Shown here piece after piece: positions 33,119 through 56,624 of a stretch of 64,000 nucleotides of DNA. The first letter of the stretch is position 1. Every line of letters begins with the position of its first letter. The notes beneath the pieces are model-generated. The model saw only the letters and a program-made list of their open reading frames with translations, was not told where the DNA came from and made no database searches. The translations under genes were made by a program, and so were the position numbers. The DNA comes from Atrichornis clamosus (Eukaryota; Chordata; Aves; Passeriformes; Menuridae): NCBI GenBank assembly GCA_013400975.1, contig WBMZ01000209.1:67721-131720 (forward strand), given 5' to 3'.

Positions 33119-33172
33119 ATATGTTTGTGTACATATATATTTCTATTTAGTGTTATATATACACAAACATAT
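33119..33172. repeat. Near-perfect inverted repeat (hairpin-forming)
   Basis: ATGTTTGTGTACATATATA on the left is mirrored by TATATATACACAAACAT on the right, with a two-base length difference and a loop of about 15 bases. AT-rich palindromes of this sort arise easily; no target duplication or family was identified. Confidence 0.7.
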
Positions 33173-34997
33173 TTATGTATAAATAGATTTTTCTTTTTTT
33201 TATCTGCAGTTCTTTCTAAACTAGCATATGTTATTAGTCTTCAATGATGCTTGAAAACTAAAACTAAGCATTATTACTAATCAATTATAATTGTGTGTTT
33301 TCTATTCCCGTTACCTCTGAAAACCAAATAGTTTTCAATTATTCATACTTAACAATAAACTGAACTTATGGGAAAAAGTATTTTTTCCTGAAAGCCTCTC
33401 TTCTTCTGAAGAGTATTTTATCTTTCCTGAGAAAATGGAGATACATCATTGTATTAGTGTCTGAGTTGTGGTTGGTGATCTATGGCTAGGCTTCTGGAAA
33501 ATATTTACTTAAGAAAATGATAGGTGATATCATTTGAAAATGTGAAAAATGTTAATTTCACAGATATAACCATCTTCAACCAGAATAAAAGGTAAAACTC
33601 TTTGGCTTTTTCTTTGCTCCATTACTACTGAACACTGTATGTTGACATACATAGATAAATGCATTTATATATGTCTGTATCTATTTTAATAGATATATAT
33701 ATCTATTATTTTCTCTTGATTTATTAAAATAACTCATACATTTTTGTGATATTTTCTGTTCTTTTTGAATATGGTGACCCCCTTCTCACCTCCAGATTTC
33801 TTGACATTTCATATCGCTATACTCTTCATAACTATTGAGACTGACTTGTACTAAATCAAAATAAATTAGTTTTAAATAGATAATAAATTGTTTTCATAGA
33901 CCTCAGGTAACAGAGAACATAATTAGTGACTGTTGAGTTTTATTGCATGGTATAAAAAGGAAAATTTAAGAGGGTTTTCAGTGAAAAAGTGTTAAGCTAG
34001 CTATACAGGATGACCCCTGCAGGAAGAGAACATCCAGACTGACTTCTGCAGTAAAATAGGAATATGTTAAAATCAGAACAGAGGTCATGTGACAATAAAA
34101 TGGAAAAAAACCAAACCAAAACAAAAATGAACAAAAATGTCATGATCTAATGTGAAGTGTCCTGGCAATACGTTTCTGTATTGTGTCTGCTGGGACTGGA
34201 CAGCTCAGTACCTGCCATTGTTAATGCAGTGCTCGTAGACATGGAAAATGTGTCTTACTGAAGTAGATTAAGAAAACCTGTCTCATTTAACTGATCCTAA
34301 ATCATAGATTCTTATGTTGTTGGCCAGCTATCCCAAGTGAGACCCCAAGAGGGAATAGAGCATAATGACAGTTTAGCAGAAGAACAAATGAGTAAAAATG
34401 GATCATGAATAAATTTAGGCTAGAAATTATAAGAATATTTCTAGTATGCAAGATTTATTTCCTATAACAGTTTTATAGTAGCACGAAATATGAACTGAAA
34501 TGCAACTTTGCTATTTTATGAATGACAGAAGTCAAATGTTTTAATTACAATTATTCATGTATTTTAGGTATGAAGCATGGCCTGCGTTTCTCCCACTGAG
34601 ACATGAGTAGCCTGACTAAAGCTTCTGAAATTGTTTGGGCCCAAATTTATTTTTGAAATATATAGGACCATTTTCTAAGCTAGGCTTACTTGCTATCACT
34701 TTTTTTGTGATTGATCATGTTACTGAGCAAAATGAATGCAGTTATGAAAACTTGCAACAAAAGAAAGTCTAAGTAATCAACCCAATATTGTAAGAATTCA
34801 TTTCAGCTGAACATCTGATGTAGTCACCAAACTCCACTATTAAATTAGAATCTTCATTCACAGTTATCCAAAACTTGCTTCTTAAATTATTACATCATTT
34901 CTGATCACTACATTGTTGAGGAGATACTTTGTACTATACTTCCAGGTACTTATCTGTATTTCATACAGTTACTTTTATATTTTGTTCTCTTTACTAT

Positions 34998-35060
34998 TTG
35001 TTCTTTTGTTGTTGTTGTTTTGTGGGTTTTTTGTTTGGTTGGTTGGGTTTTTTTATTTTG
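34998..35060. repeat. GT-rich low-complexity tract
   Basis: TTGTTGTTGTTGTTTTGTGG followed by GGTTGGTTGGGTTTTTTT, essentially free of A and C. It generates spurious Lys/Thr- or Phe/Val-rich frames on both strands. Confidence 0.85.
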
Positions 35061-37577
35061 TTTATCAGAAACCACCTGCTCAAGTGATACAATGTCTTGA
35101 TTCAGCTTCTCTGATTGCATAGAAAAGGAATTATTAATTAGTGTGTTAACAACATAATATTCCATTTTCCATTTTAGAAATCAAAAATAGTGCTTTAGTT
35201 ATTCGTTTAAGTATTCATTCTACGTTTATTATTTTCTAGCCTCCATCTCTGCATAGTCAGATAAAGTAAAAGAAAGGTAGAATCTGGAAATATGTGTGTT
35301 TATCCTTTGTTGTTCTAATTTTCATGTGTTTCTATTTTCCTTTGCACTCTGAAAAACAGTCAAATAATAGTAGTGATATTACATGCTTGAGCTGTTTGCC
35401 ATCTTATTAGGGCCAGTTACACATTTACTATTTCAGATTGGTCAACTTGGCTTTATTTTCTAAAGGGCTGATCCCTTGGTGCCTTTTTTTGCCATCTGCT
35501 AGCCTTCACGGAGTTACACTGAGGGCCTCATGGCATGCCGTAGATGTTTCGTCACTATTTGCATTCCTGAAAGGTTTTCCAAACATCCCCTGTAAAATAT
35601 ACTTTTTGTTTGGTCTATATCCCATGATTATAAAAACTGACTGTATTTTCTTATTTAATGGATGAAGTAGACACCATCAGAAACTCCAATAACATGCTGT
35701 CACAGCACTGATTGTGTTTTTCTAATGTCTAAATATAGCAAGATCAGATGATAAGGTGGCAGTGTTTGCCTTCACTGTCTCTTCATCAGAGAAGTGAGGA
35801 GGAAAATTAATATGGAAGGAGGCTATTTTCCTGTGGCAACAGTGAAGAGACTGGGTAATTGTGCTTCTAGAATGTCTTATTTCAGCCTATGGTACTGGAT
35901 TTGCAAATTTCTGTATTGCAACTAGGCCAACAAAGGCAGAAAGTTGGCAGGAGAAATAATGCATACAAAGCAATCATGAGGCTGTCCAGACAAGTAAGCA
36001 TACTTAAAACAGAAATATAATTAGTTAATTAGAATGATCAAACAAATTTTAACTAGGCAAGATGGGGCAGTCTTCATCCTAGGATATAGGATGAAGTTCC
36101 ATTTCTGATTTATAAAAAAAATATAATTAAATGTATATTTCTTTTCATTTAGTGCCCTGAAGATAGTAACAATATGCAGTGACATAACCTCATTATGCAA
36201 AATTATTGATCTTTATGAAAACATTCCACAGTGCTACTGAAATGTTTGGAAAATGTATGTATTTCATTGAGACAAATGTATGCTTAGGTACCGGGTGAGA
36301 CAGAAGGTACATTCTGGATATTTGCTTGATTCACTGTCTGATTTGTCCTCAAAAGAGTTATGAATGTACACCTACAAGCAGAAAATGGTGATATGTCAAT
36401 ATCTTAATTCTCAAATGTATAACGTTCATAGCAAAGGCATAATGGGTATAAACTTCCATTGTTTACTCCATCAATGTATAGAAGAAATTGTTGTAAGTAG
36501 AATAAAATCAAGATATAGCAGAAGAAACAGCAAGATGCAACAAATTACTCATGACACCTTTCTCCTGAAGTATGTAGATATTTGAGTACATACTGAAAGG
36601 CCAAACTTCTTCTACTTTTATGATTCATACTGTTGAGTGCTGCGTTAGTAATTGTTGCTGATGTTACAGAAGGGGTAGGAGCAGGTTAAACCAGCTAGTG
36701 CAGGTGGGGCAGCATCTCTCAGAAAGAGGCATTGCTCCTCCAAGCTGTGACAGGCTCCTTCCCTCACCCTCATTGCTGTGGCAGCAGGGTGGGAAGCACA
36801 GACAACCAATAAATAGGTGAGTGACAGCTTATACAACAAAGAGAAGAGGGTTTAGTATTTGTATTGAGTGGAATTACAGACTGCCTTTACACCTCTCCAA
36901 AACTGCATTTCAAGACCTTTAACATCTGCTAAACAGAAAATCTTACTGTTAAAATAGGAGTGCTGAATACTGGCTTAGACTAGGATGAGGACTCAGTGAA
37001 ACTATGGTTGACACCAATAAAAATTCTGAAAGAATTGCTTGAGAGCTTGACTACTTATGACTGAAAAGGGAGAGTCTGTGTTAATTACTTTGGAAGGACT
37101 GTTCATGTGGAGACTGCAGTCAACTTTACTAGAACAGTCTATATTATTTGACCTGAATCTGGTGACATTAGTTCACTATTTTTCTTTATTCTAAAATATT
37201 TATAGAAAATAATTTTGGTAATGCATATAATTAGGTAAGGAAAATAAAAGGAATAAATGTTTTTAATCTTGAGGAAAAAAAATTAGATACTCATTTGTTT
37301 TATAATGTATGCCCTTCTGATATAACCTATATTTAGAGAACTATGATGTAACAACTTGCTTGGTACTGAATTTTAATTCCTGTCATTGATGTATGGTAGT
37401 TTTAAGGTATAAGACTCTCCTTACTAAAAAGTGCTCAATTAATGTTATATTTCAAAAACCCTGGCATGAAAAATCGACCATTAAACTGTAAATTATGAAG
37501 TTATTTTTGCCAGTGTTTTAATGAGTAAATTTTTGTATTTTGAATTAATTCAAGCTGTAATTTATTTTTTGTATTGC

Positions 37578-38577
37578 TGTCGTGGTTTGAGCTTGGCCGG
37601 ATGCCGGGCACCCATGGAAACCACCTGCTCACTCCTCCCGCAGCTGGACAGAGGAAAGAAAAAAAAATTCAAATGGCTCGTGAGTTGAGACAAGGACCTG
37701 GGAGAGATCACGGGCAGAAAACAGGCTCAAGCTTAAAGATATGAAAGTTAATTTTAGACTAACAGAAATAGACCAGGATAATGAGAAGTAAAATGAGGCC
37801 TTAAAAAAACACCTTCTCTCCCGACTCCCTCCTCCCAGCTCTACCTCCTACCCCAATGGCGCAGGGAGACAGGGTGTGGGGTTTTGGTCAGTCCATCATC
37901 TGTGGCTTCTCTCGCTGCTCAGGAATTGAAATTGTTTTCCCGTGCTGCTCTGTGGGGTCCCTCCCTACAGGAGCCAGTTCTCCATGAACTTCTCCAATGT
38001 GAGTCCATCTCATGAGCAACAGCCCTCTGTGAACTGCTGCAACGTGAGTCCATCCCACGGGCAGCAGCCCCCTCAAACTGCTGCAGTGTGGGTCACTGCT
38101 CCACGGGGTGCAGTCTCCTTCTGAGTATCCACCTGCTCCAGCGTGGGCTCCTCCATGGCTGCAGGTGGATCTCTGCACCCCCGTGGGCCTCCATGGGCTG
38201 CTTCACCATGGCCTTCACCACCAGCTGCAGAGGAATCTCGGCTCCGGCTCCTACAGTACTACCTTCCACTCTTCTTTACTGACCTTGGTGTCTCCATGGT
38301 TGTTTTCTGCTCACATCTTCTCACTCTCCCCCTCTTCCCTGGCTGGAATTAAAACTGCACCACCAGGATTGTTTTGATTTTCTTCTTAAATCTGTTATCA
38401 CAGAGGCGTTACCACTACTACTAATTGGCCAGACCTGGCCTACAGCATGTCCATCTTTGCAGCCAGCCAGAGATTGGCTCTGCTGGACGTGGTGGTGGGA
38501 GCTTCCAGCAGCTTCTCACAGAACCCACTCCGGTAGGCCCCCCACTACCAACAACCAGGCCTTGCAAACCCACTGTA
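37578..38577 (-). mobile_element. ERVL-type solo LTR, about 1 kb
   Basis: Full-length LTR flanked by a 5-bp target duplication ATTGC (37573-37577 and 38578-38582), as expected for ERVL integrations. Plus-strand left end is TGTCGTGGTTTGAGC, so the minus-strand LTR ends in CCACGACA; its 5' terminus reads TACAGTGGGTTTGC, probably a mutated TGTGGTGGG. Inside are the family's repeated phrases (GCTGCTCCAGCGTGGG-like, CCATGGGCTGC) and a minus-strand TTTAAGAA near 38382-38391 that could serve as the TATA region. It is related to the block at 1-787. Overlapping open frames in 37888-38377 are coincidental. Confidence 0.88.
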
Positions 38578-38582
38578 ATTGC

Positions 38583-39227
<645 letters not shown>

Positions 39228-40988
39228 TAAATTATTTTCTCTCTCTGCATCTTTTTTTTAAAAATATATATAGGTGCAGTATTCTCTGCTATAGGAGTAG
39301 ACCTAGGTTAGCAGCAAAGCTCTCAGAATTGCACTGCAGATTTTTTCCAAGAATTCCAGAAGTGGATTAGGCCTTTATGCTTCCCACAGAATGGAAAGTC
39401 AGTGAGAAAGTATTATATAAGGATTGATTACAGAACCTGAAGGATGGGAGGCTTTTAAGAAAGAGGGTGTTATTTGTTGAAGGCAAATGTCAGGAAAAAG
39501 TTGTAATATTGGTTTTAACTCTTTGAGAGGTTGAACAATGCTTAGGACACAAATGGAAGCTAATATTTCCAGGTAGCAAAGTTTCCTGGAAATCATATGT
39601 CCTAGTTGCTTTAAGTGAAAGTTTTTGTACTAGTTGAGAAGAGATGGATCATACTTTTAGGTTTTTGTTGGTATTTTATATTAAATATGGGAGCAGCTGC
39701 ACAGTACTCTTGTACGATGAGTGGAAAGAGCTAGAGATCTATAAGATGTAATGTTGGGGAAGGACACAGAGGTAAGTGTCATAAGAGGAATTGAATACAA
39801 ATAGGGTAAGCTGGTAAGAACATAAAAATGAGAATTACATTGCAACATTGGAAAGAATACAGAAAAAGGAATGAAAGGGAGAAGAAGGAAGACAAGTTCA
39901 ATTCTAAATTTCATCAGTGCTCTCTGTGAGAGTGTGAAAAATGTGACCAAGTATGCTGATGATATATTCCTCTAAAATAGAGTTATTAATAACATAAAAA
40001 TAAGACTTCTCTCTGTAGAGAATTGCACTGATCTGTGATCTCCTTTTTCTATTTTGTACAAATAGTGTGATAGTTCCTCATCTAAATGTTAAATCACTCT
40101 GACTGGTTGTCTCATTTAAAGCTCCTTAAAGTGTTAAAGTGGTAAAGTGTATCTCTCAAAATTATTGCTCTAGCTGTTCCATAATCTTTCTTACTCCCAA
40201 GTTATGCCATTGTGTCAATGTAATTTGATTCTAAATATCCACACTAAAAAGCCATCTGAATTTACTTATCCTGCATCACATGCTCCATTTGCCCTTGTTA
40301 CCTCTAGGTATGATACATGGCTTTTAGAGTTTTGGGAGTATAAGGTACTGTGGATCTTTTGTTCTTCAGGATAAGCAAGAAAGACTAGTAGAAAGTGTAA
40401 AGAAACTGTTAGACCTGTAGTCATTTATCTTGCACTCTGTCTGAAAAGCCATTGGATAACAGCACAAGCTTTATAATCTGAGAATTGAAGGCAAGTAGCA
40501 GAGATGGATAAGAGTTTAGCTTCGTGGAGTAATAAATGACAGAAAATTATGTGAATTCAACAGTAAAAATGAGGTTAAGCCACAGTTTCCAGGATTCTTG
40601 AAAGATATTTTATTAACACTTTCATTTTTCTGAAACTAAAAATGGGATTATGAAGAAAGTACTTGGGAAGTTTTGGTTGGGCTTTTTGGGGTTTTTTTTA
40701 GAAAATGAGGTAGCTTTTTCTGTGATTTATCTTTTTTTTCTTAAAACCTCGGCTAGAGAAGTACTTAAAAGTTGATATAAATAAAAGCTGAAATTCTCGA
40801 TGTTAAAACATTTCATGTGAGACTGTTAAGAAAACACACCATATGAGACTCCTGAGAAAACAAATTTACAGAAATAAAATATAGAGGGAAAGACATAATA
40901 GTACAAATATGAATATTTATAAGCACATATGCATTGATATATATACACACATATATATATTTATACAATCACATTCTTGTTTGATTCA

Positions 40989-41478
40989 ATGTCATGCAGT
41001 GTTGCAGGCTTGGGGCAGAGTAGCTGGAGAGCTGCTCAGTGGAAAAAGGACCTGGTGGTGCTGGTCAACAGCAGCTGAACGTGAGCCAGCAGTGCCCAGG
41101 TGGTCAAGAAGACCAATGGCATCCTGGCTTGGATCAGAAATGCTATGGCCAGCAGGACCAGGGCAGTGACTCTTGCCCTGTACTTGGCACTGGTGAGGCC
41201 ACACCTGAATCCTGTGTTCAGTTCTGGGCCCCTCAGTACAAGAAAGAGATTGAGATGCTGGAGCATGTCCAAAGATTGGATATTAGGAAAAAAAATTTCT
41301 CCACGGAAGGTGTTGTCAAGCATTAGAACAGGCTGCCCAAGGAAGTGGAAGTCTTTAAAAACACATTTAGATGTGGCACTTAAGGACGTGGTTTAGTGGT
41401 AGACTTGGCAGTGCTGGATTAATGGTTAGACTCAACCATCTTAGAGGTCTTTTCCAACCTAAATGACCTGTGACTGTA
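40989..41478 (+). mobile_element. CR1 LINE 3' fragment with internal deletion
   Basis: GTCATGCAGTGTTGCAGGCT, TGGGGCAGAGTAGCTGG, CCAATGGCATCCTGGCTTGG and GTGAGGCCACACCTGAATCC follow the CR1 ORF2 3' region. Near 41273 the text jumps from CATGTCCAAAG to ATTGGATATTAGGAAAAA, skipping what I recall as some 200 bp or more of the family sequence. It then continues to AGGTCTTTTCCAACCTAAAT and a degraded terminus. No intact frame. Sense orientation relative to CSMD3. Confidence 0.85.
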
Positions 41479-43689
41479 AGTTTTATATTATCATATGGAA
41501 ATATTATTAAGGAAAAACATTAAGTATGAATGCAATGTTGCAATTTGACATTGACATTTTGATCTATGCTGCTCAAAGAGTTGCTGGAAACAATTGCAGA
41601 CTGAGGATTTGCTCTGAGTTGGAATAGTGTTTGAACTTCTCATATTTTGCATTTGTTGGCAAAAAGCTATTAATCATTTAAGCTCTTCCTCTTGTACTGC
41701 ATGAGATAGATAGCTCTCTTTTTATGACAATGTCACAGGGTTACTTAATTTAAATTTCTAACAGTAAAGTTGTGTGTCAGAGTGAGCTAGTCAATTAGGA
41801 CGCTTCTGTATTTAATGGATAAATGTGTATATCTTCAGTTTATGAGATACCTGAAAAGGTATCTAAAGTAGATGGAATGAGCTGTCCTTGAAGACATCTG
41901 TTTATCTCTACCATCTGATGTCCAGGGGGTTAATATAGTCCCCAGACAAATTTGTCTACAGGGAGACTGAGTGAATAAGTTACCATTTAGAAAAATTAAC
42001 CCCATACACATAAATGGGTTATTTCAATGAGCAGGAGAAAACATGTTGTTCTAGGTATCTCATTTTCTGCTTTATTTCATGTCTAGTATAATTTCAACTT
42101 CAGAATCTCAAGAAGTGTCTTCTACTGGCCACTAAGTAGTGAGATGATTTTTCCTTTAGGCTTTTTTTTCCCCACAAAATTTGGTAGTTTCATGTCTGAA
42201 TGTCAAGAAAAAGTATGTGACTTTTAGCTTCAGAATGCTGTGACATACTTTTTTATACACACGTCTTTATGTTACAACTTCATACTGATATTACATAATA
42301 ACAGGTAATTAAATGCATAGATTTAATTAAGATGTATCTTTTATGTCTGGATATATTGTATTGCTAGGAGCAGCAGTTTCTGTGTTTGTATACACTTTTA
42401 AATAATATTGCAATATAAAGGTATATGGTTTTAATTTTACTCTTCAAGTGCATCTAAAGTTTTAGAATTGATTTTACATTTGTGTTCCTGTGGACTAGCA
42501 TTATGATTCTTGAGTGTCCATTAAAACTTGATATAATTTCCTTTTATTTTTTCAAAAATTTGTTAACTAGAGAATGGAACATATATCTTAAATATAGATA
42601 ACATGTCTATTAATTGCTATTATGAAGACAAAAGGAAACATCTATCATGACAATAATTATTGCATTTTCTCTGTGATTAGCATGCAATTTAAATATATGG
42701 TGAAATTAAATTTGTGGAGTATCAGTGGTATATTTTGAAACATTTATTAATAGATCAGTTAATTTACCTATTCCCCCAACAGTCTGGGTTGTAATATTGA
42801 GAGGTGACATTTTATAGTGTTATGTCTTCCTATCTTCATTTCAGATTTTAAATATTCCCCTTATAAAGAAAGGAGCATGTGAGGCAGAATGAGAAGGAAT
42901 CTACCTGAACATATCTTTTGAAATTCTTCCCCGGAGAAGACACAATCTGTCACACAGCATATATTAATGTGATTAGAATATTTTCTGAAGAAAACTTAAT
43001 TGTACAGCTACTGCTGGAATATACCTTGGGGTTTTGCTTAGAAATGTCATGGCAATCTGGAAAATTGATTGAAACATTCCCTTGAGTTAAACCTTGAGTC
43101 TGGTGTTTGAACAATTCTCAGTGAAGCTCAGCTGTGATTCACAGAAATTTCATTATTTTGGGTTACTACCATAAAATTTTCTTTGGCATTTCTAATTTTA
43201 TTGTTTTAGTATACATGCATGCACAAAAAGGGCCAAAATTAATTTGGAGTGCAGTAAGTGCAAGAAATATGACATGACTTTCAGTCTGATTCTGTATATA
43301 TCATATGGGATTTTTCAAGAGCCGTGTTCATGTCAGATCAGCATTGCATAACCCCAGACTTTTAAGAGTTTATTAATTTAAAAGCTGAATTTATATGTGT
43401 TTGCCGAAAAGATATGTAACCCAATATCAATTCCAAAATTTCGTATGTAATTTTTGCCACTTTATTTTCACACAATATGGGAGAAAGAAAAAGATGATCA
43501 AAGCAGATGAATGGCTTTGCTCATGTAATTTATAAATTAATTTTTTTTTAAAAATCCAGAATAAATCTTTTGGATTGTTTATTTTTACCATAAGCACAAA
43601 ATTAAATCCCATCCAGTAATTTCTATATCAGTGCTACTAAGTAAGGATGTGTTTCTGGAGGGCATATGTGATGTTGTGGACTTGTAAGA

Positions 43690-44190
43690 GAAGGAGGTAT
43701 CTACTTGAAAAAGCTGAATTGTTCTCCAGTCTCTTTAAAGGGAAGTAAAAGATGGAGGTCTCCAAGATCCAAGGTATTTCTCTCGTTGCTCCCATCTGTA
43801 TGTCCAGCTGATGGCAAGATTCAACACATGTTCCAAAGATGCCAATACATACGTACATATACACGGCTGGTCACACAGATTAACAGGGACAGAGGCAAGT
43901 GTCTTATTGGCACACATAGAAACACCAGCAGCACTGAAACAAACATGAACACCACAGGAAACCAAATCCTATTTCTCCATCCGGGTTGATGGGAAGTTTG
44001 CGAGAAGTGACATAGACACACACGCACATGCACCTGCTTCCACAGCCTTCCATTTCCTGACCCAGGAGCTGGACTCCAGATCTCATTCCTACCAGGTGCT
44101 GCCTGCCCTGTGACCAATGGTCCTTTTTCCAGTTGTTCCCTGATCTCATCCTGCTCTCCAGACTGTCCATACTAATATTCACTAGTGGTC
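43690..44190. other. Unclassified GC-elevated stretch
   Basis: Overlapping frames of 75-98 codons on both strands reflect low stop-codon density, not coding. Phrases such as GACACACACGCACATGCACC and CCTGACCCAGGAGCTGGACT stand out from the AT-rich intron. I found no LTR termini, CR1 motifs, or domain signatures. Probably an old repeat fragment of unknown type. Confidence 0.3.
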
Positions 44191-45954
44191 ACACTCTAGA
44201 CAGAAGACACATTTGCATGCTAGTAATGAATAGAGCTTTAAAATAATAGAGGACAGGCTGCAGTGCTTAGGTGCAAAGATTAGTGAGAGAGGCTTAACCC
44301 TCTCTCTTTTCCCCCACTTTTTTTCCTCTTACCTAGCATGATCCCTTCTCTTATCTTCCTTTGGCCCTAAACATCCCACAAAATTTTTGAGGCCTCCAAA
44401 TGCCATTAAAAGAAAATCTCATCTTCAGTTTTATGTAATCTCACAAATTCCGTCAAGCACTCCACAGTGTTACTAATTTTCGTGAGACCCAAGAGAATAT
44501 GCTTCCCCACAGTGTAATGTTACTAAATTCTGATTTAACTGCTCTAAGATTACAGAGATATATTTAATTTCCCATCAGTCAGAAACGTAAGAGTTCTAGT
44601 CTTTGTTAGCATCTCCATTTAATCCTGCTCATTAAAGCTTATGCCTGTATGTATACCGTTCATTATGCCTCTCATTTCTTGTCTTTGCTTCTTGTACTGA
44701 AAAGTCCTTGACTAGGTTCATAAACCAAGTATCCTTGCATTCCAGATAGCCATACAAGCTGTATTTCTTAGTGTGATTGAGCTGCAGTAACATAAATGTT
44801 TAATGCCATTCAGACAACATCAGGAATATTTTTTAAAAAACTCCAGCACAAGACAATTGTACTGAGAGCTTCTAAAACTGCACGAGGCCTAGAACAGCTA
44901 ACCTACAACACCTAAAGGGGCATGAGGTTCCTATATTTAGACAGCTGCATCAAGCACAGTATATCTAGCTTGGATTTTGTTACCCTGTTTGGGAAATTTG
45001 GGACTGGTGTTGTCGGCGGGAGGGGAAGTAAGTGCTGGGGCTAGGAAGGGGAAGTATTTATCTGCTTTTTGATTAAATTATGTCTAATAAAAAATTCTGT
45101 TGACCATGAGAGTACCCAAAGATCATTAATCTTCATCTACTATGTTAATCTGCAATCACGTGAATGGATCTTCCTAAATATTACATCATCAGATATATTA
45201 GACAGCCTGAATCATTGGTTTATATCTTACATGACAAATCTGAAAATAGTATTACACCAGATGTATCAGTAATCACTTAAGCTAGCTAATGGGTTCTTTA
45301 GTTCATATGTCTTGGCTTTTCAGTGCATTCTATCTAAAGATCATGGTCTAACTCTTAGTTAGAAGTGCAGAAGAGATTTAATTGTCTCTCTTGATATTTA
45401 AGTCTTTTTATTGATATTGTGTTCCAGGATATATCTTCCTTTCTAGGTGTGTGATTTATATCTGATGGTTGTAAAAAAAATAATTCTGTTGACATATGCC
45501 ACATCTTATTAGGAGACCTCCCCTCTTTGGGGAAGAAGTGCTGCTGCTACTGTATGTGCCATTAGAGCATAATATCATATATTTTATAATCTTTCCTTTC
45601 ACTACTACTATGCAAGGATACTGGTGAATGTGAGAAATAAGGCTTACCTTTTCTATTCTGCTGTAAGCACTTTGTAGGTTTTTGAACATATGTAGTGCAT
45701 CCTTGAATTTAACACAAAAATGAAAGCATATGGCTTTGAATTCTATAAATCAAATGTCCATATTTTGCAGCTAAAGGCAAAAGTGAAAGGTGGTGTCAAC
45801 ACAAAGCAATCTGCTGCAAAGGTATTTTAATTCTAAAATAGGAAAGATACTAATTTTTAGAAAAATTGGATTATCTTCATTTTCTGAATGATGATTCATA
45901 ATGAAATGCATTACTTTTAACCTTGGCTTAATTACACTGATGATAATAGGGTGA

Positions 45955-46705
<751 letters not shown>

Positions 46706-46858
46706 GATAGTGTGGGATTAGTACAGGGTCCCTGCAAGACTGATTGAGGAGATTAGTGCAGCTGTATGTGTGGCTCAAGACTCTGTTTTGTCTGCATAGA
46801 AATTGTGACAAATAGTCATGGTGGGAAGCCTCATGGTTCCCGGCTCTCACAGGTGGAA

Positions 46859-46866
46859 TATATAAA
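46859..46866 (+). promoter_or_regulatory. TATA box in solo LTR
   Basis: TATATAAA about 149 bases into the LTR, upstream of the AATAAA, the arrangement expected for U3 and R. If active it would start transcripts about 300 bp upstream of the fourth Sushi exon, in the sense direction. Confidence 0.5.
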
Positions 46867-47011
46867 CAAATTGCATTCTCATTAGAGAGAAGGACAGGGG
46901 AAGCTAAGGGCGCGTGCTTTGGCCCCTTGGATATAGGGCCCACAGGCCCAGGGCCAGGGCTTCCCCGCCGGCATCAGGTCATGGAAACCTTGAAGTTTGT
47001 AACAGCTCTGA

Positions 47012-47017
47012 AATAAA
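47012..47017 (+). terminator. AATAAA polyadenylation signal in solo LTR
   Basis: AATAAA followed by CCTCCATATG within the LTR, in the direction of CSMD3 transcription. Whether GT-rich downstream elements suffice for cleavage cannot be judged by eye. Confidence 0.5.
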
Positions 47018-47169
47018 CCTCCATATGCACCAAGTCCATGGCTTAGCCTCTGGTTAATCTGCGTATATCTTCGAATCATACAGATAGTCATGGAAATGTA
47101 CAGAAATTATTAGACTGCAATATTACAAATATGACTGGTAAAGAACATGTTCTCACTAGTATAAACTGA

Positions 47170-54333
<7,164 letters not shown>

Positions 54334-54486
54334 GGATCACAGAATGGTTTGGGTTGGAAGGAATCTTTGAAGATCAAGTAGTTCATCCTTCTGCCATGGG
54401 CAGGAGCATTTTCACTCCATCAGGTTGCTCAAAGCCTCATACAACCTGTTTGAACACTTCCAGGGATGGGACATCCACAACTTGGA
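54334..54486 (-). mobile_element. CR1 LINE 3' end fragment, antisense
   Basis: ATCACAGAATGGTTTGGGTT, GGAAGGAATCTTTGAAGATC, CTGCCATGGGCAGGAGC and GTTGCTCAAAGCCTCATACA are the complement of a CR1 3' terminus. The 3' end lies at 54334 and the element is truncated at about 54486 (GACATCCACAACTTG). It is the only CR1 in the window inserted against CSMD3. Confidence 0.88.

Positions 54487-56624
<2,138 letters not shown>

Larger units (their letters stand above)
29983..37572. other. CSMD3 intron, 5' part of 9.1 kb, no gene seen
   Basis: AT-rich. Visible structure: a near-palindrome at 33119-33172, AT dinucleotide-rich patches near 33660-33712, a GT-rich tract at 34998-35060, and a GC-elevated patch at 36645-36835 with a 64-codon minus frame of no family. 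No exon signature. Confidence 0.65.
46711..47082 (+). mobile_element. Solo LTR in sense orientation, close to a CSMD3 exon
   Basis: A 372-bp LTR-like block, TGTGGGATTAG at the start and ATCATACA at the end (TGT/ACA termini), flanked by a perfect 5-bp duplication GATAG (46706-46710 and 47083-47087). It has TATATAAA at 46859-46866 and AATAAA at 47012-47017 in the expected order, and a GC-rich centre between them. Five-bp duplications fit ERVL or related classes. I do not recognise the family by name. It occupies over a third of the 987-bp intron and ends 106 bp before the fourth Sushi exon. Confidence 0.82.

Noticed and set aside
37888..38377. Several open frames up to 96 codons
   Set aside because: Inside the 1-kb solo LTR with a clear 5-bp target duplication; same repeated phrases as in 1-787.
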